Under the pieces are notes generated by a model. It had not been told where the DNA came from and searched no databases. It was given only the letters and a program-made list of their open reading frames with translations. Below, piece after piece: positions 16,602-25,203 of a stretch of DNA of 64,000 nucleotides. The DNA comes from Xanthocytophaga agilis (GTDB lineage: Bacteria; Bacteroidota; Bacteroidia; Cytophagales; 172606-1), in NCBI RefSeq assembly GCF_030068605.1, contig NZ_JASJOU010000002.1, positions 248,001-312,000 on the forward strand, read 5' to 3'. The translations under genes and the position numbers were made by a program. How positions within the stretch are numbered: the stretch's first letter is position 1; every line of letters begins with the position of its first letter.

Positions 16602-19600
16602 TCAAGCCTCCTGAAGCTCTTCCTGTTGTTTTTCTTCTGGGATAATCACCTGTTTCAAATCACTCATAACTTCAGAGTAGATAATAGCCGGGACATCACC
16701 AAAAGCGATAAGACGTTCGTCTTTCTCATTGCTTGGCTCGTCGTATGTATAATTACCTATCGCAACAGCACCCATTTTCACAAAATACAGTCGACTTAAA
16801 TAGGCAGAATCTTCATAATATCCACCTACGTAAATACCATCAGTTTCTATAAACACCTCAATAGCAGATTCAGGGAAGGCTTTATAATATCCAGATACAT
16901 AGCCTCCATCTACGACAGAACCTCTTGCCCAACCCAGCTTCTCCATTTGACCTCCAAAAGCATAGCTGGAAATCTTCTTCTTGTCAAACTCATTTGAGAT
17001 TTTCACATTCTGATCTTTGTCTTCTACCCGTACAATCGCCCGATCAAGTTGCGGGAAGATAGGTTCCATACCATAATCAAACAGTTTGGTTTTCCATGCT
17101 TGCAGATCGTCCTCTGAAAGCGATAATGGATGCACCATCCCTAGCTGTACTCCGTCTTCAAGCATCACCTCTTCATCATCCAGATTGATCAGAGAGGTAT
17201 CTTCCATTACCATAAATGGATACAACAGATTCCCTTGAGCATCATACGCGCCCCACAATAATCGAACTGCATAGACAAACATAATCGGATTTCCAGTGAA
17301 AAATGCCTGCCAGGTTTCCACATCCCACTTTCGCTGAATCACCAGATACTGTTCCATCCGGCCAGATTGTGATTTGACAATGTCACGAACCTCCTTACTG
17401 ATCTCCTTAAATTCGTCTTGTACCTCTTTAGCAGTTCCCTTAGGTAGTGATTTGAACTTACGATTGTCTTCATCAAAAAAAGCCAGTTTGAAATCTGTAT
17501 CAATAAAGGCTCGATATTCCTGGTCTTTTGCCAAAAAGGACTTAAACAAGCCTTCAAATCCAAAATCAGGAATGATACTATCTGCCAATTCATAAAAGCT
17601 GATATTCAACTCCTCTGCTGCAATCTTAAAGGCATCCATAGCAGCAGCACCTACATTCCGGTTTTTGCTCTTGTATTTACGTGACAGAAACTCTACTGCC
17701 CGAAGTGCTTTGTTGGAGCCAATCAATGCCAGAGCCTGCACAGTATACTCTCCCATCTTTCCTCTGTTTGCCTCAACCAGTTGATTTACCTGTGCTTTCA
17801 ACTTATCTACCAGATCATCGTTTCCTAATAATCCAGCTAACGCCAGTAAATATTTTTGCTTTGAGTCAGACCCTTTCTGGATAAATAATTCATATAGTTT
17901 TTTTGCAAAGTCACCACTTTTTTCACGATCTAGTTGTAATAGCAAAGGTTTAGCCTCTATGTCAGGACGAATATCTTTCGAACGTCCCATACGATATAAC
18001 AGAAAACGTATCGTGTTTTCATCTAGCTGGTCACCTGATTTGTAATACAAGGCAGGTAGATCTTTTTCCAGCAACCAGTCTTCAACAGGCCTCTCAATCT
18101 TACCTCGTTTTTTGGTTGCAGCAACCATATCTTTTATTGTTTCTTCTGAAGCACCTTCAAATAACTTCTCGCCTAATGCCTGCAACATCACATCTCGTGC
18201 TTCATCATTTTTTTCAGCATTCAGGGCATTACTCAATATAGATTTAGCCGTATCTGTTCCAATTAGAGACAAAATCAACGCTCCGGCCTGACGTACATCC
18301 CCTTTTTTATCAGCCAGCAGCTGTTCTGCTTTCGCAATAGAAGAATCTCCCAATTTGCTCAGTGTTACAGCTACAATCTCACGCAATCGTTTGGATTTGT
18401 GTCTGGTCAAAGCCCATACTTTTTCCTCATGACGTTTATAGTCATGCTTAGACAGTATTCCCAGAAGGGTTCGGAAATAATCACTGTCTACCTTTCCTGG
18501 ATCAGCGTAAATACCTTCTATCAAAATATCTACAGCATCACCCTGCAGATGTTTTTCAAGCGTTGTTAAAAACTCACTTTTGACACTTGTATTGTCTTTT
18601 AAGTATTCTACAGCAGCAGTCTTGGCATTTACTGGATCTTTTTCCAGCAGATAGTCTATAATATAGACACTATACGGAATGTACTTCCAGTATTCATTGG
18701 GGTTGGCAGGAGGTATACGCTTACTACCTTCACTATAATACCAGTAACCAGTAGGTATAGGATTAGGATTGGCCTCCTTCTTCTGAGTAATCAGATAAGT
18801 AAAGCCAGCCTCCAGACGTTTTGGCTCATATTCATCAGGTAAATGTTTAGCTAGAGCTTCAAATGCTTCATAGGTAGAAGCAGCCCCAATTCCTCCTGCA
18901 TGTAATGCTTTTTTGATAGCAGGCTCATACTTTTGAGCATTGTGTTGTAGTAATAGCTCAATATTACTTACACTGATATATGTCTGTGAATAGTATCCAT
19001 TGTATACTTCCAGAAAATTCTCTATCCGATCTTCAACTGTTTGCTCACGATGTTTTAGAAGGAATCCCAATAGAGTATTCAGACTGCTATCATTATTTGA
19101 TTTAACCCATCCCAGGATCTGACTCTCTTTCTTAGGTAAAAAGGACAATACATACTCTCCCACACCGGTAAGCCCACCTTCTCTGTCCATCAATACATAT
19201 TTTAACTCACTGATTGTATCTTCTAAAATACAAGCATCATTCAACCCATTCCGTTTAAGTTCGTCTACAACTAGCGGGAAATAATTCTTTTGTGGATATT
19301 CTCTGATCACCTCCTCTACCCAATCCATGAAACGACGTCCGAAATAGTAATCAGGGTTAGGCTTACCTTTTTGCCAGTTTTGATCATGCTGCACAATAAG
19401 CTTGATAATATTTTTATCCATCTCTGTCCAGGCGTCAGGCAAATTGAGCAGATTCACAGCACTTGAGAAATACCATGCATGGTGATTATTTAGTTGTGGC
19501 ATAGTAGAAGTACCACCACTCACATAATCCAGAATCTCCTGAGCTAGTTGCGGAAGGTCACTGTACCATTTGGAATACTGTTCCATCTGTTCAAGAAACT

Positions 19601-19628
19601 GCTCGGGAGTAATTTTCTGATAAGACAT
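16602..19628 (-). CDS. large HEAT-repeat protein with C-terminal DUF4132 (MolR-like) domain
   Basis: The 1008-residue protein has no signal peptide or membrane segment, so it is probably cytoplasmic. Residues about 350-700 hold helical HEAT-like repeats (for example KRLREIVAVTLSKLGD and DVRQAGALILSLIGTD). The C-terminal 250 residues match DUF4132 as known from E. coli MolR and WGR-linked proteins: PFMVMEDTSL, LGMVHPLSLSEDDLQAWK and FPQLDRAIVRV. The N-terminal 300 residues are also alpha-helical. HEAT solenoids are scaffolds, and the DUF4132 function is unknown. It is a single gene with its own consensus promoter and terminator. Confidence 0.8.
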   Translation of the reverse strand: MSYQKITPEQFLEQMEQYSKWYSDLPQLAQEILDYVSGGTSTMPQLNNHHAWYFSSAVNLLNLPDAWTEMDKNIIKLIVQHDQNWQKGKPNPDYYFGRRFMDWVEEVIREYPQKNYFPLVVDELKRNGLNDACILEDTISELKYVLMDREGGLTGVGEYVLSFLPKKESQILGWVKSNNDSSLNTLLGFLLKHREQTVEDRIENFLEVYNGYYSQTYISVSNIELLLQHNAQKYEPAIKKALHAGGIGAASTYEAFEALAKHLPDEYEPKRLEAGFTYLITQKKEANPNPIPTGYWYYSEGSKRIPPANPNEYWKYIPYSVYIIDYLLEKDPVNAKTAAVEYLKDNTSVKSEFLTTLEKHLQGDAVDILIEGIYADPGKVDSDYFRTLLGILSKHDYKRHEEKVWALTRHKSKRLREIVAVTLSKLGDSSIAKAEQLLADKKGDVRQAGALILSLIGTDTAKSILSNALNAEKNDEARDVMLQALGEKLFEGASEETIKDMVAATKKRGKIERPVEDWLLEKDLPALYYKSGDQLDENTIRFLLYRMGRSKDIRPDIEAKPLLLQLDREKSGDFAKKLYELFIQKGSDSKQKYLLALAGLLGNDDLVDKLKAQVNQLVEANRGKMGEYTVQALALIGSNKALRAVEFLSRKYKSKNRNVGAAAMDAFKIAAEELNISFYELADSIIPDFGFEGLFKSFLAKDQEYRAFIDTDFKLAFFDEDNRKFKSLPKGTAKEVQDEFKEISKEVRDIVKSQSGRMEQYLVIQRKWDVETWQAFFTGNPIMFVYAVRLLWGAYDAQGNLLYPFMVMEDTSLINLDDEEVMLEDGVQLGMVHPLSLSEDDLQAWKTKLFDYGMEPIFPQLDRAIVRVEDKDQNVKISNEFDKKKISSYAFGGQMEKLGWARGSVVDGGYVSGYYKAFPESAIEVFIETDGIYVGGYYEDSAYLSRLYFVKMGAVAIGNYTYDEPSNEKDERLIAFGDVPAIIYSEVMSDLKQVIIPEEKQQEELQEA

Positions 19629-19756
19629 AAAAATGAAGATTAGGTAAAATATAATTTGAATATAAGTGTTTGTGAATAAGGAAAATAACTGATTCTGAAA
19701 GCTAACTAATACCTTACTGGCAAGAATAAGTAGTAGTTCTGTTCATATTGGCAGTT

Positions 19757-19787
19757 CAAAAGTAGCTACAAATATCCAACAAACAAA
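19757..19787 (-). promoter_or_regulatory. consensus Bacteroidota promoter of the HEAT/DUF4132 gene
   Basis: On the minus strand TTTG (19787-19784), 19 nt, TACTTTTG (19764-19757): a full match to TTTG-N17-23-TAnnTTTG. The implied leader is about 120 nt and is AT-rich. Confidence 0.7.
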
Positions 19788-19894
19788 TATTTTAATAACT
19801 ATTTTAAATAAAAATTACCAATACAAATAAAAATATAATTAACAACTCAAGATGTAGTCTTTATACGTAAAATATAGTAGGTAGATACCTTAAA

Positions 19895-19947
19895 ATATAT
19901 CCCAAACAAAAAGCCGCTTTGTCGGCGGCTTTTTGTTTGGGATATAT
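19895..19947 (-). terminator. long hairpin terminator of hisH
   Basis: Perfect 23-bp arms (19895-19917 and 19925-19947) with a 7-nt loop and GC-rich tip, 13 nt past the hisH stop codon. The rest of 19629-19960 holds the promoter and leader of the HEAT/DUF4132 gene and AT-rich sequence. Confidence 0.9.
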
Positions 19948-19960
19948 GTGTTCACCTATG

Positions 19961-20548
19961 TTATAACTTCAGAAAGTTTTCCAGAATACTGGCACCTACC
20001 TTACTACTAATCTCTGCATGAAACTGCGCAGCATAAAAATTATCTTTATGCAACATAGCAGAATATTCAACACCATAGTCTGTTTTGGCAACTGTATACT
20101 CACACAAAGGAGCATAGTAGCTATGGTTATAATATACATAGGAATGTTCCTTTAATCCGGTACAAAGTGGATTTTGAAACTGATAAATATCATTCCAACC
20201 CGTTTGTGGTACTTTAATGCCATTTACAGGAGGAAAACGTTTTACATCTATATCAAATATACCCAAACATTCTGTATCATTTTCTTCTGAATACCGGCAC
20301 ATCAGTTGCATTCCTACACATGTTCCCAATACAGGTTGTGTCAGAGAAGGAATAACTTTATCTAATCCCTTGGCTTTTAAATAAGTCATAGTAGAGCTAG
20401 CCTCTCCTACTCCTGGAAAGATAACCTTGTCAACTTTTCGCAGTGTTTCTTCATTATCTGTATAGATAGGCTCAACTCCTAAACGGCGTAAAGCATAAAT
20501 AACAGATTGAACGTTTCCTGCGTTGTATTTAATAATAGCTACTTCCAT
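19961..20548 (-). CDS. hisH: imidazole glycerol phosphate synthase glutaminase subunit
   Basis: The 195-residue class I glutamine amidotransferase has nucleophile Cys77 in VLGTCVGMQLM and the His177/Glu179 pair in AAQFHAEIS. FPGVG at residues 44-48 and VPQTGWNDI match HisH specifically. It feeds ammonia to HisF in histidine synthesis. The ATG at 20548 is chosen because the family begins with a short VAIIKYNAGN strand; the frame extends further to 20626 with unrelated sequence. The gene has its own promoter and terminator, and no hisF or other his gene is next to it. It could belong to a paralogous HisH-like system, but the motifs look normal. Confidence 0.9.
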   Translation of the reverse strand: MEVAIIKYNAGNVQSVIYALRRLGVEPIYTDNEETLRKVDKVIFPGVGEASSTMTYLKAKGLDKVIPSLTQPVLGTCVGMQLMCRYSEENDTECLGIFDIDVKRFPPVNGIKVPQTGWNDIYQFQNPLCTGLKEHSYVYYNHSYYAPLCEYTVAKTDYGVEYSAMLHKDNFYAAQFHAEISSKVGASILENFLKL

Positions 20549-20595
20549 AAATTCAATAATTAGGCAAGCCATACTGTCGCCTGATGAACAATATA

Positions 20596-20627
20596 CAAAA
20601 ATAGCATCATTCCGACAGGCAAACAAA
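20596..20627 (-). promoter_or_regulatory. consensus promoter of hisH
   Basis: On the minus strand TTTG (20627-20624), 20 nt, TATTTTTG (20603-20596). It lies in the 99-nt gap between phhA and hisH and places the start of transcription about 42 nt before the hisH ATG, supporting that start. Confidence 0.75.
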
Positions 20628-20647
20628 TGATTTTCCGACAGAGCGTA

Positions 20648-21388
20648 TTATTGATGCATCAGATTTTCTTCAGCGATAGCTTCAACAAGCAATCGTTCAA
20701 CCTCACTCACTGAGTTATACAGTTGCTCATACGACTCTATTACAAAATACTGATCCTGGAAACGTTCTTTTATATAAGGTGTTTGAAGGATTGTTTTCAC
20801 ATCATAAGTAATTCTCCGGGGAGTAGTATCATTCAGAGAATAATGAGTCTCCCCTTTAGATGATAAAATACCAGCCCCATAAATCCGTAGCTCACCATTT
20901 TCCCGAATCAGCCCAAATTCTACCGTATACCAATACAACCGGGAAATAAGTTCGATAGCATACGGATTATCAATAAACCGAAGGGCTATACGACTCAGAT
21001 CAGCCAGAAAATTGCATAAGTGGGGATTAGTTAATAATGGAACATGTCCAAATACATCATGAAACATATCTGGCTCTTCCAAATAATCCAGTTGATCCAT
21101 ACGTCGTAGCCAGGTGCTGGAAGGAAAATATCGGTTTTCCAGCAATTCAAAAAATTCTTTATTCGGAATCAAACCTGCTACGACATGTAGCTTCCAGCCT
21201 GTATAACTGGACAATACTGTATTTACCTGTTCAAACTCAGGTATCTGATGTGCTGTAAAGCCAATACGTTTGATACCTTCCAGGTATTCGTCTGTTGCCA
21301 TACCGGGCAATTGAGCAATCTGTCGCTCAAATAATATACGCCAAACTCCAAAATCTTCGGAGGTATACTTTTCATATTCCTGTTTCAT
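20648..21388 (-). CDS. phhA: phenylalanine 4-monooxygenase
   Basis: The 246-residue aromatic amino acid hydroxylase has the non-heme iron facial triad: His110 and His115 in PDMFHDVFGHVPLL, and Glu157 in YWYTVEFGL. It corresponds to the catalytic core without an N-terminal ACT regulatory domain, as in other bacterial enzymes. With tetrahydropterin it converts phenylalanine to tyrosine, for tyrosine supply or phenylalanine breakdown. It is preceded by trpA and followed by hisH on the same strand, each apparently separate. Confidence 0.93.
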   Translation of the reverse strand: MKQEYEKYTSEDFGVWRILFERQIAQLPGMATDEYLEGIKRIGFTAHQIPEFEQVNTVLSSYTGWKLHVVAGLIPNKEFFELLENRYFPSSTWLRRMDQLDYLEEPDMFHDVFGHVPLLTNPHLCNFLADLSRIALRFIDNPYAIELISRLYWYTVEFGLIRENGELRIYGAGILSSKGETHYSLNDTTPRRITYDVKTILQTPYIKERFQDQYFVIESYEQLYNSVSEVERLLVEAIAEENLMHQ

Positions 21389-21838
21389 CGTTGATAGAAT
21401 TTAATTGTTTGTCGATGCTGACCATTTTTCATAGATAGGTACGGTTCGCTCTTGTCTATGCACTCAATGCCATAGATTACTTATTCATTCTATTAATTTT
21501 TGATTCAGACGAGTACTTCCAGCTTCTGCGTTTATAACGTATAACAGCCCGGTACTATTAATACGTTTTCCAGAATAAAAATATTCACAGAATTAATAGA
21601 ATTTTTTCACACATTCCCAGCTAGCATGAAAATAAAAAAGCCTGACCCCTTTTTCGGATCAGGCTTCTGTATATTTGTGTGAAAATCGTCAAGTTTTACA
21701 CAAACAACCCTACTCTCCGAAAAAGGTCTTCCCGGTAGCCGTAGTAATAATAATATTGGTTGCTTGTACGAATCATAATGGCAAAGGTAATAGAATCGTT
21801 TTATATCTTCCAACAAACCTGAACTTAAAATTTTTTCC
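21389..21838. other. 450-bp gap between trpA and phhA
   Basis: It contains the trpA terminator and the phhA upstream region. An 89-codon minus-strand frame (21607-21876) overlaps the end of trpA and the terminator and has no recognisable product, so I treat it as spurious. No consensus promoter for phhA was found. Confidence 0.5.
21634..21666 (-). terminator. terminator downstream of trpA
   Basis: AAGCCTGA (21638-21645) pairs with TCAGGCTT (21659-21666). The minus strand ends in a run of T (21634-21639). Confidence 0.75.
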
Positions 21839-22630
21839 TCAGGCAGTGATAGGTATACCTTTGATGCCCTGCACAAAATCTGTAATATCCGTTTTCAGGT
21901 CATTGCTTTGCTCCAACACTTTGATAAATGCACTTCCAATGATAGCCCCATTCGCATACTGACAAGCTTTTGTAAAGGAACTGTGATTAGAAATACCAAA
22001 TCCAATCAGAGTAGGATTGGTTAGATTCATTTGTTGCACCCGTTTAAAATAAACTTCTTGTTCCTCTGCAATACCAGACTTGGCCCCGGTAATGCTGGCC
22101 GATGACACCATATAAATAAAGCCTTTGGATACTTCATCAATCTGACGGATACGACTTTCAGAAGTCTGGGGCGTAATGAGAAATATATTCAGAAGATTAT
22201 TTTTCTCAAATACACTTTTATAGGAATCCAGATATTCATACATAGGCAGATCTGGCAGGATAAGGCCGTCTATACCTATTTCCTGACACTTTTCACAAAA
22301 TCTCTCCACTCCATATTGTACCACAGGATTCAGATATCCCATCAGTAAAATAGGCACCTGTGTATACTGACGAATACCTTCCAGTTGTTCAAACAATTTT
22401 TTCAATGACATGCCATTCTCCAGTGACTTATCATTACTAGCCTGAATCGTAGGGCCATCCGCTACAGGATCAGAGTAAGGCATTCCGATTTCAATGATAT
22501 CGGCTCCTGCATCAGCAAGTGTCTGAAGAATCAAACGGGTATCTTCCAGCTGTGGAAAACCTGCTGTAAAATAGACATTCAGGATGTCATTTTTCTTCTG
22601 CTCAAATAGCTGTATAATACGATTAGTCAT
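21839..22630 (-). CDS. trpA: tryptophan synthase alpha subunit
   Basis: The 263-residue TIM-barrel protein has the active-site acids Glu47 (DIIEIGMPYSDP) and Asp58 (VADGP), the family pattern SPxADGPxIQ as SDPVADGPTIQAS, and the phosphate-binding strand GFGISNHSS. It cleaves indole-3-glycerol phosphate to indole for TrpB. The ATG at 22630 is chosen, as upstream residues to 22720 are unrelated. No trpB lies beside it: the neighbour on the 5' side is the divergent menD. So trpA is outside a trp operon here, or is the moved last gene of one. Confidence 0.95.
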   Translation of the reverse strand: MTNRIIQLFEQKKNDILNVYFTAGFPQLEDTRLILQTLADAGADIIEIGMPYSDPVADGPTIQASNDKSLENGMSLKKLFEQLEGIRQYTQVPILLMGYLNPVVQYGVERFCEKCQEIGIDGLILPDLPMYEYLDSYKSVFEKNNLLNIFLITPQTSESRIRQIDEVSKGFIYMVSSASITGAKSGIAEEQEVYFKRVQQMNLTNPTLIGFGISNHSSFTKACQYANGAIIGSAFIKVLEQSNDLKTDITDFVQGIKGIPITA

Positions 22631-22757
22631 GGTATGTAAAAGTAGAATGAACAAAATAATACTGGCACTGAACACAAACGACCAGACGACAGAAGCGGAA
22701 GTATCCTGAACGCTTTTCAAAATTACAGGATAAAAAGCAGTTTTCCATAAAAGCGAG

Positions 22758-22765
22758 TATTTTTG
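22758..22765 (+). promoter_or_regulatory. putative -7 element of menD
   Basis: TATTTTTG matches TAnnTTTG and lies 36 nt before the TTG start. No TTTG at the right distance upstream was seen. Confidence 0.5.
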
Positions 22766-22801
22766 CGACAGTTAAGTTTTTCACCTTAAAGAGATATCAT
22801 T

Positions 22802-24520
22802 TTGCCTGTACTGGAGTCTATCACTCGTTTGGTTCAGATCTGCGCCCGGAAAGCAGTTACAGAATTTATTATTTCGCCTGGTTCCCGATCAGCTCCATTA
22901 ACTATATCATTGGCCCGCCATCCGAATATGCATACACGTGTTGTTCCCGATGAACGGTCAGCCGCCTTTCTGGCACTTGGTATGGCCTTGAAAAGCCGCC
23001 AGACTGTAGGACTGGTATGCACTTCCGGAACAGCCGTACTAAACTATGGGCCTGCTATCGCAGAAGCCTATTACCAGCAGGTACCACTGCTCATACTTAC
23101 AGCAGATCGTCCTTCGGAGTGGCTGGAGCAACAGGATGGACAAACGCTGAACCAGAGGGAAGTATTTGGCAAACATGTAAAAGCTAGTTACGAGCTTCCT
23201 GCGGACTTTTCGCATCCGGATGCTATATGGTTTATCGAACGTACTGTCAATGAAGCTATCAATCTAAGTCAATCGTATCCACAAGGACCTGTACATATCA
23301 ATGTGCCTATTCGGGAGCCATTTTATCCAAAAGCGGATGAGCAGATTACCTTTCCGGAGCAGGTGAAGATAGTTCGATTCTGGAATACAACTCAAGTATT
23401 ACCACCAGAACAATGGGTAGAAATACGAGAAATATGGGAAGATAGTCCACGTAAGCTAATAGTAGCAGGTCAATCTCTTTATCAACCTGAACTGATTCAT
23501 GTATTAAAACAGATCCAGCAGGAGTTGCAAATACCTGTTGTAGGTGATATTCTATCTAATCTGCATGAAATCCCGGAAACCATTCGGCTGGCAGATGCTA
23601 TCCTGATGCAAAAAGATGAAGTATTGCGTAAGGAATTAGCCCCAGACCTGTTAATCACTTTTGGCAATTCTGTTATTTCCAAGAACCTGAAATTATTTCT
23701 GCGCCAAGCCAATCCTCGGATACACTGGCATATCCAGCCTGCAGGAAAAGTAGCAGATCCGTTTCAAACACTTACAGATACTATCGCTACACAGCCAATT
23801 TACTTCTTCAGGAAGTTATTTGAAGATATTGATTATCAATCTTTCCTCAATGAAGATGAGGTAGAGAACAATGATGACTACTTTCAGTTATGGCAGCAAC
23901 AGGAACAACAAGCCAGACTACGCCTGAAAAATACCTTTACAGATGCTCCATTCTCAGAGTTTGAAGCTGTATATGAGATCATGAGTGCATTGCCGGAAAG
24001 TGGTCTGCTGCATGTAGCTAACAGTATGCCCATCCGATATGCAAACTTTGTCGGAATTAATCACTGGCAGTCGATAGAGTTCTTTGCAAACAGAGGTACC
24101 AGTGGTATTGATGGTTGTACAGGAACGGCTCTTGGCTCTGCCTGGGTCACTCATCAGCTTGTTACTCTCATTACAGGTGACATGGCATTTTTGTATGATC
24201 GTAATAGTTTGTGGCACAATCGTATTCCACCTAATCTGCGCATTATCGTATTGAACAATCACGGTGGAGGTATTTTCCGCCTCATTGATGGTCCATCTAC
24301 ACAACCCGAACTCGAAGATTACTTTGAAACCCATCAGCATCAGACTGCTGAAAATACAGCCAAAGACTTTGGTATTCCTTATTTCCGTTGTCATACGATG
24401 GACGAATTAAAAGGGATAACATCAGATTTCTTTGCAATGGATGGAACAGCCAAGCTACTAGAGATTGAAACTGAGAGGAAACTAAATGAGACAGTCTGGA
24501 AAAAATTTAAAAAGGGATAA
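22802..24520 (+). CDS. menD: 2-succinyl-5-enolpyruvyl-6-hydroxy-3-cyclohexene-1-carboxylate synthase
   Basis: The 572-residue thiamine-diphosphate enzyme of menaquinone synthesis joins 2-oxoglutarate to isochorismate. N-terminal EFIISPGSRSAPLTISLARH and CTSGTAVLNYGPAIAEAYYQ, and the phrase TADRPSEWLEQQDGQTLNQ, are MenD hallmarks. The C-terminal ThDP/Mg motif is GDMAFLYDRNSLW to LNNHGGGIF. The start is a TTG: an in-frame stop at 22787 leaves no ATG or GTG ahead of the conserved region. No other men gene is adjacent. It is divergent from trpA; both pathways draw on chorismate. Confidence 0.95.
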   Translation: MPVLESITRLVQICARKAVTEFIISPGSRSAPLTISLARHPNMHTRVVPDERSAAFLALGMALKSRQTVGLVCTSGTAVLNYGPAIAEAYYQQVPLLILTADRPSEWLEQQDGQTLNQREVFGKHVKASYELPADFSHPDAIWFIERTVNEAINLSQSYPQGPVHINVPIREPFYPKADEQITFPEQVKIVRFWNTTQVLPPEQWVEIREIWEDSPRKLIVAGQSLYQPELIHVLKQIQQELQIPVVGDILSNLHEIPETIRLADAILMQKDEVLRKELAPDLLITFGNSVISKNLKLFLRQANPRIHWHIQPAGKVADPFQTLTDTIATQPIYFFRKLFEDIDYQSFLNEDEVENNDDYFQLWQQQEQQARLRLKNTFTDAPFSEFEAVYEIMSALPESGLLHVANSMPIRYANFVGINHWQSIEFFANRGTSGIDGCTGTALGSAWVTHQLVTLITGDMAFLYDRNSLWHNRIPPNLRIIVLNNHGGGIFRLIDGPSTQPELEDYFETHQHQTAENTAKDFGIPYFRCHTMDELKGITSDFFAMDGTAKLLEIETERKLNETVWKKFKKG

Positions 24521-24654
24521 CTAAACAACCTACTAGCTAAAAGGCATCAAGTCTATTCTACATCTTACTGGTACGAAAGTTTATATCGTATAGCATAACA
24601 ACTCTTCCTGTTGAAAAGCAGTTAGAACAAGCGATTAAACATAACATCCGGTTT

Positions 24655-25098
24655 ATGAGAAAGAAAATTGTTTTTTGTATGTCAGTTATCGGACTGATTT
24701 TCGTGACATTCTCCTTTAGCTTGCGGGCGCAAAACAGACAAATCAAGGTATCAGGTATCCGCTCTGAGAAAGGGAAGATTATTGTAAGTATCTTTAAGAA
24801 TGCAGAATCGTATGAATCAGAGAAACCATTTAAGCGCCTTGTATTTGATAAAAAAGACCTGACAAATGGATCGATGATAGTCTCTGTACCACTTGAATCT
24901 GGCGTTTATGGAATGGCGATGGTAGATGATGAAAACAATAATGGAGAGATAGATAAAAACTTTGTGGGAATACCTCAGGAAGGATTTGGCTTTTCGAACT
25001 TCTTTCTGACAAAAATGAAAAAGCCTGCTTTTGATGAATTCAAAGTAAACCTCTCTTCCACAAATACTGGAGTGGAAATGAAAGTCAAATATTTATAA
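24655..25098 (+). CDS. DUF2141 family secreted protein
   Basis: The 147-residue protein starts with a signal peptide (about residues 1-26, ending RAQ). The mature part matches DUF2141: GIRSEKGKIIVSIFKN, then VYGMAMVDDENNNGEIDKNFVGIPQEGFGFSNF, with the conserved acidic DDxNxNGxxD loop that may bind a cation. It is probably periplasmic or on the surface; the role is unknown. It is 134 nt downstream of menD in the same direction and converges on the beta-helix gene. Confidence 0.85.
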   Translation: MRKKIVFCMSVIGLIFVTFSFSLRAQNRQIKVSGIRSEKGKIIVSIFKNAESYESEKPFKRLVFDKKDLTNGSMIVSVPLESGVYGMAMVDDENNNGEIDKNFVGIPQEGFGFSNFFLTKMKKPAFDEFKVNLSSTNTGVEMKVKYL

Positions 25099-25126
25099 CC
25101 GCTACAAGAATCTTAGTAAGGAATTG

Positions 25127-25165
25127 TGAACCTGTTCGTTGATAACTATACAAAGAACAGGTTCA
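25127..25165. terminator. bidirectional hairpin between convergent genes
   Basis: TGAACCTGTTC (25127-25137) pairs perfectly with GAACAGGTTCA (25155-25165). It lies between the stops of the DUF2141 and beta-helix genes. Confidence 0.7.
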
Positions 25166-25203
25166 TCCCATATAATACTTCTATTGATTATTTCAGTTAT
25201 TGA

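Noticed and set aside
21607..21876. 89-codon minus-strand frame overlapping the end of trpA
   Set aside because: It overlaps trpA and the terminator and has no promoter or motif.
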